From assembly GCF_010682105.1 (NCBI RefSeq), contig NZ_JAAGWH010000055.1, forward strand, positions 1-64,000: a DNA stretch of 64,000 bases. The letters are read 5' to 3'. The DNA comes from Modestobacter muralis. GTDB taxonomy: Bacteria; Actinomycetota; Actinomycetes; Mycobacteriales; Geodermatophilaceae. Position numbers and translations under genes: made by a program. This document shows, one piece after another, positions 43,658 through 51,325 of the stretch. Positions within the stretch are counted from its first letter, which is position 1. Each line of letters opens with the position of its first letter. The notes under the pieces were generated by a model that worked only from the letters and a program-made list of their open reading frames with translations, made no database searches and had not been told where the DNA came from.

Positions 43658-44095
43658 TCAGTCCCAGGAGCCGCGCAGCCGCTTGGTCTGCCCGCGCTCC
43701 TTCTTGGCCTTGATCCGGCGCTCCTGCGACCCGCGCGAGGGCTTGGTCTTCCGACGGACCGGCGGCGGCGCGGCGACGGCGGCGCGCAGGACCGCGGCCA
43801 GCCGGGCACGGGCGGCCTCCCGGTTGCGCAGCTGCTGCCGGTGCTCGCTCGCCGCGATGGTGAGCAGGCCGTCGACGAGCCGGGGGCCGAGCCGCTCGGT
43901 CAGCCGGGCCCGCTGGGTCTCGGTCAGCCCGGCCAGCTCCAGCGGAGCGACCACGAGCTCCACCCGCGAGTCAGCGGTGTTCACGCCCTGCCCGCCGGGC
44001 CCGGACGACCGGGAGAACCGCCACGACAGCGCGGACGCCGGGACGACGAGCGACCCGACGACCGGCAGGTCACCGAACGCGTCGTCACCGGCCAT
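43658..44095 (-). CDS. arfB: ArfB/YaeJ-type peptidyl-tRNA hydrolase for ribosome rescue
   Basis: The product (145 aa) has the release-factor catalytic domain with GGQ in SRSSGPGGQGVNTADSRVEL near residue 35, and a basic C-terminal tail (RRKTKPSRGSQERRIKAKKERGQTKRLRG) that in ArfB enters the empty mRNA channel of stalled ribosomes. It lacks the codon-recognition domain of ordinary release factors. ATG at 44095 fits the family length. Confidence 0.92.
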   Translation of the reverse strand: MAGDDAFGDLPVVGSLVVPASALSWRFSRSSGPGGQGVNTADSRVELVVAPLELAGLTETQRARLTERLGPRLVDGLLTIAASEHRQQLRNREAARARLAAVLRAAVAAPPPVRRKTKPSRGSQERRIKAKKERGQTKRLRGSWD

Positions 44096-44274
44096 GCGCC
44101 CATCCTCCCTGGTCACCGTCGGCGTCCACCACCGAGTTCGCGGCCGGGCCGGGGCGGGCCGCGTCACCGGTCCGGGGGACGTCTGCCCACGGCCGGTCAC
44201 GAGGAGGTCGCCCGGTCGGGTGCACGTCACCCACTCGGCTCGCCGGTGCGGTCACTGCGTGTGACGCTCAGGAC

Positions 44275-45066
44275 GTGACGACCCGGAGCGCGAACCACCT
44301 GCAGCTGGTCACCGGCACCGAGTTCGCCGGCAACTCCGTCAGTGCGCAGCCCGACCCCGCGCAGACCGAGGACGACCGGGCCTTCGCCGCCGCCCAGGAC
44401 GACCGGTTCCGTGACCTGCTGGCCCGCGCCGAGCAGCTGGACGCCGCCACGGCGCCCCGCCCGGTCACCGGCACGCGCGCCGGGCTGGTCGTGCCGCTCA
44501 TCCTCGGGCTCACCGTCCTGCTGGCCCTGCTCGGCGACCAGCCCTGGCAGCTGCCGCAGCGGGTCGGTGGTGCCGTGGGCGCCGTCCCGCAGTCGCTGGT
44601 GACCTTCCTGCTGATCTGCGGCGCGCTGTGCGTCTGGGCCGCCGGCCGCGCGGTGCGCCCGGAGCGCACCTTCGACTCCGCCGGCGCGGTCCGGGTGTGG
44701 TGGCTGCTCGTGATCGGCGCGATGGTGGTCTCGCTGACCTCGGCGCTGTCCCTGACCTCCTACGCCGGCACCGGCGAGCGGCCCGGCGGGCTGGCCGTGC
44801 GCTGCCTGGTCCCGCTGGTCGCCGCGCTGCTCGCCGGTGCGCTGGCCCACGCCGACGGGCGGGGCGCCCGGATCCGCGCCGCGCTGGGCACCGGGGTGGT
44901 CACGGTGCCGATGACCGCGCTCGGGTGGTCGCTGCTGGCCTCCTCCGGCGCCCCGGCCGGCCTCGGCGACGTCCTGGGCATGACACTGCTCTCCGGCGCG
45001 GTGCCGCTGGCGCTGGCCGTGGCCTTCGTGGCCGCCGACCACCGGCGGGGCCGCACCCCCCGCTGA
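44275..45066 (+). CDS. Multi-pass membrane protein, function unknown
   Basis: The product (263 aa) has a hydrophilic, acidic N-terminal 70 residues and about six transmembrane segments, starting with AGLVVPLILGLTVLLALLG and ending with LGMTLLSGAVPLALAVAFVAA. No transporter signature was recognised. The GTG at 44275 starts after a 180-base gap from the divergent arfB gene; homocysteine methyltransferase follows after 37 bases. Confidence 0.7.
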   Translation: MTTRSANHLQLVTGTEFAGNSVSAQPDPAQTEDDRAFAAAQDDRFRDLLARAEQLDAATAPRPVTGTRAGLVVPLILGLTVLLALLGDQPWQLPQRVGGAVGAVPQSLVTFLLICGALCVWAAGRAVRPERTFDSAGAVRVWWLLVIGAMVVSLTSALSLTSYAGTGERPGGLAVRCLVPLVAALLAGALAHADGRGARIRAALGTGVVTVPMTALGWSLLASSGAPAGLGDVLGMTLLSGAVPLALAVAFVAADHRRGRTPR

Positions 45067-45103
45067 CGTCACCGGGAGGGCCGCGACCCGGCACCATGGA
45101 CCG

Positions 45104-45997
45104 GTGACCAGCCTCGCCGCCGCCCTCGCCGACGGACCCGTCGTGCTCGACGGCGGCCTGTCCACCGAACTGGAGTCCCGGGGGCACGACGTCACGTCGG
45201 CGCTGTGGTCGGCCCGGCTGCTGCGCGACGACCCCGGGGCGATCGTCGCCGCGCACGCCGCCTTCGCCGCGGCCGGCGCCCAGGTGGCGACCACGGCCAG
45301 CTACCAGGCGACCCTCCCGGGCTTCGCCGCCGCCGGCATCGGCGCCGACGAGGCACGTGCACTGATGGCCCGCTCCGTGGCGCTGGCCCGGGAGGGCGCA
45401 CCCGAGGGCTGGGTCGCCGGGTCGGTCGGCCCGTACGGGGCGTACCTGGCCGACGGGTCGGAGTACTCCGGGGACTACGTCGACCACGTCCCGGTGGCGG
45501 CGCTGCGTGCGTTCCACCGGCCACGGTTGGAGGTGCTCGCCGAGGCCGGCGCCGACGTGCTGGCCTGCGAGACGCTGCCCGCGGCCGCCGAGGTCGAGGC
45601 GCTGCTGCACGAGGTCACCGCCCTCGACGTCCCGGTGTGGCTCTCGGTCTCCGCGGTCACCGGACCGGACGGGGCCGTCCGCACCCGCCGGGGCGAGCTC
45701 GTCGCCGACGTCCTCGGGATGGCGCGCGGGGTCGCGCAGGTGGTGGCCGTGGGCGTCAACTGCACCGATCCGGCCACGGTGGTCCCGGCCGTCGTGGCGG
45801 CGCAGGCGGCCAGCGGGAAGCCGGTCGTGGCCTACCCGAACAGCGGCGAGAGCTGGGACGCCGTCGCCCGCCGCTGGACCGGCACGACCGGGGTCGGGGA
45901 CGTCCGGGCCTGGGTGACCGCCGGCGCGCGGCTGGTCGGCGGCTGCTGCCGGGTGCGACCGGACGACGTCCGCGCGATCGCCGACGCCGTCCGGTGA
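45104..45997 (+). CDS. mmuM: Homocysteine S-methyltransferase
   Basis: The product (297 aa) moves a methyl group from S-methylmethionine (or SAM) to homocysteine, giving methionine. It has LDGGLSTELESRGHDV at the N-terminus, and the zinc ligands are Cys near 219 (GVNCTDP) and the CC pair near 281 (GGCCRV). CETLPAAAEVEALL is also typical. The GTG start agrees with the family N-terminus. It converges with yidD. Confidence 0.93.
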   Translation: MTSLAAALADGPVVLDGGLSTELESRGHDVTSALWSARLLRDDPGAIVAAHAAFAAAGAQVATTASYQATLPGFAAAGIGADEARALMARSVALAREGAPEGWVAGSVGPYGAYLADGSEYSGDYVDHVPVAALRAFHRPRLEVLAEAGADVLACETLPAAAEVEALLHEVTALDVPVWLSVSAVTGPDGAVRTRRGELVADVLGMARGVAQVVAVGVNCTDPATVVPAVVAAQAASGKPVVAYPNSGESWDAVARRWTGTTGVGDVRAWVTAGARLVGGCCRVRPDDVRAIADAVR

Positions 45998-45999
45998 CC

Positions 46000-46060
46000 C
46001 GGCCCCGCTGCCGCGTCCCGTCACCGGCTCGCGAGTGGTGGGGGGCAGCGGGGTCCTCCC
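46000..46060 (-). terminator. Stop-adjacent hairpin element, copy D
   Basis: On the minus strand, directly after the yidD stop, it reads GGAGGACCCC; the outer arm CCCCGCTGCC pairs with GGCAGCGGGG (46044-46053 with 46003-46012), and the inner part has CCCACCACTCGCGAGC as in copy B. It also ends at the mmuM stop on the other strand, so it serves a convergent pair. Confidence 0.78.
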
Positions 46061-46549
46061 TCAGGCGGGGACCGGGTCCTCGCCCCGCCGGCCGCCGGGC
46101 CGGCAGCGCACCAGCCGCCGCGCGGTGAGCCAGCTGCCGCGCAGCGCCCCGTGCCGCTCGACCGCCTCGATCGCATACGCCGAGCAGGTCGGCGTGAAGT
46201 GGCAACAGGCACCGCGGCGCGGGCTGACCTCCCGCTGGTAGACCCGCACCGCCGCGATCAGCCGGTCAGCTGTCCGGCCGCCCGGGCTCTCCGATCGGAC
46301 CCTGCGCAGGGTCGTGGGCGCCACCAGCAGGAGGTCCATCCCGCAGCCGAGGGCCTGGGCCAGACAGCAACCGGTGTTGAGGAAGAACAGGTTGCGCAGG
46401 CACGAGTCGTTGCGCCCGTACGCCGGGCCGTACCCGCCGTACCCGGGCGGCGGACCGTAGCCGGGGCCGTACCCGCGGCCGTAGCCGGGACGGCGGAAGC
46501 CACGTCGGCGACGCGGCCCCCCGCCGCCCCAGCCCCAGACGAAGACCAT
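46061..46549 (-). CDS. yidD: YidD with Gly/Tyr-rich and cysteine-rich N-terminal extension
   Basis: Residues from about 97 to 162 are the YidD (DUF37) membrane protein insertion factor: LIAAVRVYQREVSPRRGACCHFTPTCSAYAIEAVERHG, with the conserved cysteines. In front lies a 45-residue Gly/Tyr/Arg/Pro-rich tract (units such as GYGRGYGPGYGPP) and a segment with five cysteines (SCLRNLFFLNTGCCLAQALGCG). YidD alone is about 70-90 residues. The gene is away from the rnpA-yidC locus where it usually lies, so a second copy may exist there. The ATG overlaps the upstream SDR stop. Confidence 0.85.
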   Translation of the reverse strand: MVFVWGWGGGGPRRRRGFRRPGYGRGYGPGYGPPPGYGGYGPAYGRNDSCLRNLFFLNTGCCLAQALGCGMDLLLVAPTTLRRVRSESPGGRTADRLIAAVRVYQREVSPRRGACCHFTPTCSAYAIEAVERHGALRGSWLTARRLVRCRPGGRRGEDPVPA

Positions 46550-47406
46550 CAGAGGATCGGCTTCCCGCCGGTGACCGCGAGGCGGGCACCGGAGATGTAG
46601 CTGCCCTCGTCACTGGCCAGCAGGACGTACGCCGGCGCCAGCTCGGCCGGCTGCGCGGCGCGGCCCAGCGGCACCTCGGAGCCGAAGCTGGCCACCTGCT
46701 CGGGGGGCATGGTCGCCGGGATGAGCGGGGTCCACACCGGCCCCGGGGCCACGCTGTTGGCCCGGATGCCCTTGTCGCCGTACATCTGCGCCAGGCTGGC
46801 GGTGAAGTTGGCGATGCCGGCCTTCGTCATGGCGTAGGGCGCCAGGTTGGGCTTGGGCATGTCGGAGTTCACCGACGAGGAGTTCACGATCGCCGAGCCC
46901 GGCCCCATGTGCGGGATGGCGTCCTTGCACAGGATGAACATCGCGGTGAGGTTCGTGGCCACGGTGTGGTCCCACTCGTCGTCGCTGATCTCGTCCAGCG
47001 TCTCGTGGCTCATCTGGAACGCGGCGTTGTTGACCAGGATGTCGATCCCGCCGAGCTCCTCGACCGCCTTGGGGATGATCGTCTTGGCGTGCGCCCGGTC
47101 GGACAGGTCGCCGGGGACCAGGACGCACCTGCGGCCGGCCTGCTCGACGTACTTCGCGGTGTCCTGCGCGTCCTCGTGCTCGTTGAGGTAGGAGATGAGC
47201 ACGTCGGCGCCCTCGCGGGCGAAGGCGATCGCGACGGCGCGGCCGATGCCGCTGTCACCGCCGGTGATGACGGCCCGCTTGCCGGTGAGCTTCCCCGAGC
47301 CGACGTAGCTCTCCTCGCCGTGGTCGGGCGTGGGGGTCATCTCGGCGAGGACGCCGGGCGGGGTCTGCTGCTGCTCGGGCTGGGACTCGGGGCGCGGTGA
47401 CGACAT
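46549..47406 (-). CDS. Short-chain dehydrogenase (stress-protein type SDR)
   Basis: The product (285 aa) is an SDR of the group that includes the general stress protein YdaD/Gs39 of Bacillus. It has an extended N-terminus (residues 1-40, rich in P, Q and E), TGGDSGIGRAVA near 50, NNAA near 128 and the active-site YAMTKAG near 195. The C-terminus SYISGARLAVTGGKPIL is typical. The ATG follows AGGAGG. Substrate unknown; it shares its last bases with the yidD start. Confidence 0.9.
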   Translation of the reverse strand: MSSPRPESQPEQQQTPPGVLAEMTPTPDHGEESYVGSGKLTGKRAVITGGDSGIGRAVAIAFAREGADVLISYLNEHEDAQDTAKYVEQAGRRCVLVPGDLSDRAHAKTIIPKAVEELGGIDILVNNAAFQMSHETLDEISDDEWDHTVATNLTAMFILCKDAIPHMGPGSAIVNSSSVNSDMPKPNLAPYAMTKAGIANFTASLAQMYGDKGIRANSVAPGPVWTPLIPATMPPEQVASFGSEVPLGRAAQPAELAPAYVLLASDEGSYISGARLAVTGGKPIL

Positions 47407-47580
47407 GGTGGTCCTCCTGCGGTTCACGGACGGCGGCACTCCCGCGCTCTGCTCACGCGGCCGGCTGATCCTGCGGCCGGCCCGGTACCGCGTCGTGTCC
47501 CGCCTACCCGAGCCCGGACTCGGCGAACCCGCGCACGCGCCGGCGGGTGCCCGCACCGTCGACGTGACCCCGGACCGCCA

Positions 47581-47638
47581 GCGACCCGGGAGGTGGCGAG
47601 GAGGCACGTGTCGCGCGCCTCGCCTCCTCCCGGGTCGC
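47581..47638. terminator. 21-bp hairpin upstream of the SDR gene
   Basis: 47581-47601 pairs with 47618-47638 with one mismatch (CGACCCGGGAGG core). It lies 48 bases past the stop of the leftward 49-residue gene, so it probably ends that transcript before the SDR gene. The remaining 47407-47580 contains nothing recognisable. Confidence 0.6.
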
Positions 47639-47686
47639 CGGTCGGTCTCCTGCTCGCCCCACCGGCAGCCGGTGGGACGTCGTCGT

Positions 47687-47836
47687 TCAGGCCGCGCGGG
47701 ACGCGGCCACGCGCGCAGTGCTGCGCATCGGGACGACGGCACCGACGGGCTGCTCCCAGCGCATCTCGAGACGACGCCGTCCGGCACCGTCGACGACGGC
47801 CACCCAGTGCAGCTCCGGGCACAGGTTCTCACGCAT
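47687..47836 (-). CDS. Small conserved-looking protein of 49 residues
   Basis: The protein starts MRENLCPELHWVAVVDGAGR and ends in an alanine/arginine-rich stretch. The ATG follows GAGAGGTGG with a short gap, and the DNA just upstream (47850-47880) is clearly AT-richer than its surroundings, containing GGTTAAC and ACATTAGG, as expected for a promoter. Tryptophans flank the middle (LHWVAVV and MRWEQPV). Function unknown. It is below the size most gene finders report. Confidence 0.5.
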   Translation of the reverse strand: MRENLCPELHWVAVVDGAGRRRLEMRWEQPVGAVVPMRSTARVAASRAA

Positions 47837-47990
47837 GACATCCACCTCTCGTTAACCTTCCGTTCACCTAATGTCCCACTGTTCGCCTCTTCATGCACGC
47901 AGCGACCCACCGAGACCGGTTCGTGACCCGAACGGGTGACCCGGCTGGGCCCGGCCCGGCGCGGGAACGTCTGCGGCATCGGGCACGCTG

Positions 47991-50621
47991 ATGGGCACGA
48001 TGACGCTCTCCCCCGCCGGTACCGACTCGACCCCGGCCGACTCCCCCGCCTCCGCGCTGCCCTCGTCCGGCGCGGTTCCGCTGATCGCCGACCCTGACGA
48101 CCTGTCCGACCTGCTGGCCCTGGGCAGCGACCCGGACGCCGTCTTCGCCCGGTTCGCCGAGTGGGCCGAGGCCTCGGGCACGGTGCTCTACCCGGCGCAG
48201 GAGGAGGCGCTGATCGAGCTGGTCAGCGGGGCGAACGTCGTCCTCGCCACCCCGACCGGCTCGGGCAAGTCACTGGTGGCCACCGGCGCGCAGTACGCGG
48301 CGCTGGCGACCGACCGGGTCAGCTTCTACACCGCACCGATCAAGGCGCTGGTCAGCGAGAAGTTCTTCGCCCTGTGCGGGGTCTTCGGCGCGGCCAACGT
48401 CGGCATGCTCACCGGTGACGCCAGCGTCAACGCCGACGCCCCGATCATCGCCTGCACCGCCGAGGTGCTGGCCAACATCGCGCTGCGCGAGGGCCCGGAC
48501 GCCGACATCGGCCTGGTCGTGATGGACGAGTTCCACTTCTACGGCGACCCCGACCGCGGCTGGGCCTGGCAGGTGCCCCTGATCGAGCTGCCCAACGCCC
48601 AGTTCCTCTTGATGAGCGCCACGCTCGGCGACGTCACCACGCTGCGCGAGGACCTCACCCGGCGCACCGGCCGGCCCACCGCGCTGGTCGCCAACGCCGA
48701 GCGCCCGGTGCCGCTGTCGCACTACTACGCGACCACCCCGATGCACGAGACGATCGACGAACTGCTGTCGACGAAGCAGGCGCCGGTCTACGTCGTCCAC
48801 TTCACGCAGGCCTCCGCACTGGAGCGCGCGCAGGCGCTGATGAGCGTCAACGTCTCCACCAAGGAGGAGAAGGCCGCGATCGCCGACATGATCGGCGGCT
48901 TCCGGTTCTCCTCGGCGTTCGGGACGACGCTGTCGCGACTGGTGCGCCACGGCATCGGCGTGCACCACGCCGGCATGCTGCCGAAGTACCGGCGGCTGAT
49001 CGAGCAGCTGGCCCAGGCCGGGCTGCTCAAGGTCATCTGCGGCACCGACACCCTGGGCGTGGGCATCAACGTGCCGATCCGCACCGTGGTGTTCTCCGCG
49101 CTCAGCAAGTACGACGGCACCCGCACCCGGCTGCTCAACGCCCGCGAGTTCCACCAGATCGCCGGCCGCGCCGGGCGCGCGGGCTACGACACCGCCGGCA
49201 CCGTCGTCGTCCAGGCGCCCGAGCACGAGGTGGAGAACCTCAAGCAGTTCGCCAAGGTCGCCGACGACCCGAAGAAGCGCCGCAAGCTGGTGCGCCGCAA
49301 GGCCCCCGAGGGCATGGTGCCGTGGAGCGAGGCCACCCAGCAGCGGCTGATCAACGCCGACCCCGAGCCGCTGACCAGCCACTTCAAGGTGTCCACCGGG
49401 ATGCTGCTCAACGTGCTGGCCCGCCCCGGCGACCCGTTCGCGGCGATGCGGCACCTGCTCACCGACAACCACGAGCCCCGCTCCCGGCAGCGCAAGCACA
49501 TCCGGGAGGCGATCGGCATCGCCCGCGGCCTGCTGCAGGCCGGCGTCATCGAGCGGCTCGCCGTCCCCGAGCCCGACGGCCGCCGCTACCGGCTCACGGT
49601 GAGCCTGCCGCCGGACTTCGCGCTCAACCAGCCGTTGTCGACCTTCGCGCTGGCCGCGATCGGGCTGCTGGACCCGGGCCCGGACGAGAACGGCGTCGAC
49701 ACCTACGCCCTGGACGTCGTCTCGGTCATCGAGGCCACGCTGGACGACCCGCGGCAGATCATCGCCGCCCAGCTGAACAAGGCCAAGGGCGCCGCGGTCG
49801 CGCAGATGAAGGCCGAGGGCATCGAGTACGACGAGCGCATGGAGCTGCTGGAGGAGATCACCTACCCCAAGCCGCTGGAGGAGCTGCTCGAGTACGCGTT
49901 CGAGACCTACCGGACCTCCAACCCGTGGGTCGCCGACGCTCAGCTCTCACCCAAGTCCGTGGTGCGGGACATGTGGGAGCAGGCGATGACCTTCCGCGAG
50001 CTGGTGAACACCTACCAGCTCACCCGCTCCGAGGGCGCGGTGCTGCGGTACCTGTCGGATGCGTTCAAGGCGCTGCGCTCCGGTGTCCCGGCCGACGCCC
50101 GCACCGAGGAGGTCACCGACATCGTCGAGTGGCTCGGCGAGCTGGTGCGCCAGGTCGACTCCTCGCTGCTGGACGAGTGGGAGGAGCTGACCAACCCCTC
50201 CGGTCCGCTCGACGCCCCGGTGTCGGTGCCGGCCCGGCCGCGCCCGCTCACCGGCAACGAGCGCGCGTTCACCGCGATGGTGCGCAACGCGCTGTTCCGC
50301 CGCGTCGACCTCATCGCCCGCCGCCGCTGGTACGACCTCGGCCAGCTCGACGCCGCCTCCGGCTGGGACGCCGACCGGTGGGGTGAGGTCGTGCAGGCCT
50401 ACTTCGCCGAGCACGGCGAGCTCAACACCGGCGGCGACGCCCGCGGCCCCGCGCTGCTCATCGTCGACAAGTCCGACCCGCGGCTGTGGCAGGTGCGGCA
50501 GGTCCTCGACGACCCGGCCGGCGACCACGACTGGGGCGTCGACGCCGAGATCGACCTGGACGCCTCCGACGAGGAGGGCGTGCTGGTGATGCGCCTCGTG
50601 GACGCCGGCCGCAAGGACTGA
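47991..50621 (+). CDS. Ski2-like DEAD/DEAH-box RNA helicase with DUF3516 region
   Basis: The product (876 aa) is an ATP-dependent helicase. Motif I ATPTGSGKS is near 89, the DExH box DEFH near 180, motif III SATLGD near 205, and motif VI HQIAGRAGRAGYD near 385. The long C-terminal half (from about 450) corresponds to the DUF3516 part seen in actinobacterial members and has YEDRMELLEEITYPKPLEELL-like helical sequence. RNA processing or ribosome biogenesis is the expected role. It ends at copy C of the hairpin element. Confidence 0.92.
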   Translation: MGTMTLSPAGTDSTPADSPASALPSSGAVPLIADPDDLSDLLALGSDPDAVFARFAEWAEASGTVLYPAQEEALIELVSGANVVLATPTGSGKSLVATGAQYAALATDRVSFYTAPIKALVSEKFFALCGVFGAANVGMLTGDASVNADAPIIACTAEVLANIALREGPDADIGLVVMDEFHFYGDPDRGWAWQVPLIELPNAQFLLMSATLGDVTTLREDLTRRTGRPTALVANAERPVPLSHYYATTPMHETIDELLSTKQAPVYVVHFTQASALERAQALMSVNVSTKEEKAAIADMIGGFRFSSAFGTTLSRLVRHGIGVHHAGMLPKYRRLIEQLAQAGLLKVICGTDTLGVGINVPIRTVVFSALSKYDGTRTRLLNAREFHQIAGRAGRAGYDTAGTVVVQAPEHEVENLKQFAKVADDPKKRRKLVRRKAPEGMVPWSEATQQRLINADPEPLTSHFKVSTGMLLNVLARPGDPFAAMRHLLTDNHEPRSRQRKHIREAIGIARGLLQAGVIERLAVPEPDGRRYRLTVSLPPDFALNQPLSTFALAAIGLLDPGPDENGVDTYALDVVSVIEATLDDPRQIIAAQLNKAKGAAVAQMKAEGIEYDERMELLEEITYPKPLEELLEYAFETYRTSNPWVADAQLSPKSVVRDMWEQAMTFRELVNTYQLTRSEGAVLRYLSDAFKALRSGVPADARTEEVTDIVEWLGELVRQVDSSLLDEWEELTNPSGPLDAPVSVPARPRPLTGNERAFTAMVRNALFRRVDLIARRRWYDLGQLDAASGWDADRWGEVVQAYFAEHGELNTGGDARGPALLIVDKSDPRLWQVRQVLDDPAGDHDWGVDAEIDLDASDEEGVLVMRLVDAGRKD

Positions 50622-50679
50622 TGAAGGACCCCGTCCTCCTCATCCCTCGCAAGCTCGGGACGAGCCTCTGGACGGGGCC
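50621..50679 (+). terminator. Stop-adjacent hairpin element, copy C
   Basis: Directly after the helicase stop it reads GAAGGACCCC; the outer arm CCCCGTCC (50629-50636) pairs with GGACGGGG (50670-50677), and CCCTCGCAAGCTCGGGA forms the apical part. The converging SRPBCC gene has its stop codon (50640) inside this element. Confidence 0.8.
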
Positions 50680-51206
50680 GAACGGCGGAACGTCGGGCCG
50701 GGCGGCGGGGGCACCTCGAGCCCGGTGGCCCGGCGACGACGCAGCTCGAGTGCCAGGCTCTGCTCGCCGCGGGCCATCGCCCAGCGGTGGTTGGCGGCGA
50801 ACGCCGGGCGCAGCAGCCAGCTCAGCCGGGCGAGCAGCGGCTTGGCCGCCGCAACCGACCAGTCGTAGGTGACCACCACCTCCGGCCCGTCGGGCACGAA
50901 CGTCCAGCGGCCCGAGCCGACCAGGTCACCGGTCGCGGACAGCGCGAAGCCGGTGTCGGTCATCGTCTCGGTGATCGTCAGCGTCCAGCGCAGCGTGTAG
51001 GGCAGCCAGCCGGTGGTGGACAGCTGCACGCTGCGACCCACGCCGTCCGGCCCGCCGTCGGCGACCGGCACGACGGCGAGGTACACCGAGGGCCACCAAC
51101 GGGTGAGCGAGTCCGGGTCGCTGAGCACCGCCTGCACCTCGGCCACGGTGCCGGCCACCCGCCAGGTGCTGCGGAACCGGTAGGACGGCGCGGGACGGGA
51201 CACCAC
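50640..51206 (-). CDS. SRPBCC-family (START/polyketide cyclase-like) protein
   Basis: The product (about 188 aa) has a ligand-binding SRPBCC fold: YRFRSTWRVAGTVAEVQAVLSDPDSLTRWWPSVYLAV, then GWLPYTLRWTLTITE and a long C-terminal helix WLLRPAFAANHRWAMARGEQSLALELRRRR. The ligand is unknown. The start is uncertain: GTG 51206 is chosen close to the conserved fold, and GTG 51269 would add an unconserved stretch. The last 25 residues are read from copy C of the hairpin element, so the original stop may have been lost. Confidence 0.8.
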   Translation of the reverse strand: MVSRPAPSYRFRSTWRVAGTVAEVQAVLSDPDSLTRWWPSVYLAVVPVADGGPDGVGRSVQLSTTGWLPYTLRWTLTITETMTDTGFALSATGDLVGSGRWTFVPDGPEVVVTYDWSVAAAKPLLARLSWLLRPAFAANHRWAMARGEQSLALELRRRRATGLEVPPPPGPTFRRSAPSRGSSRACEG

Positions 51207-51325
51207 CCGAGCCTGCTCACCCCGGCCGCGGATGTCCACGCGGGGGCCCGGACGGGACCTGGAGCCCACGGAAGTGCCCCGACGGGGTGATCAAGACGAG
51301 ATCGTCCGATGACGATGGACGTGGC

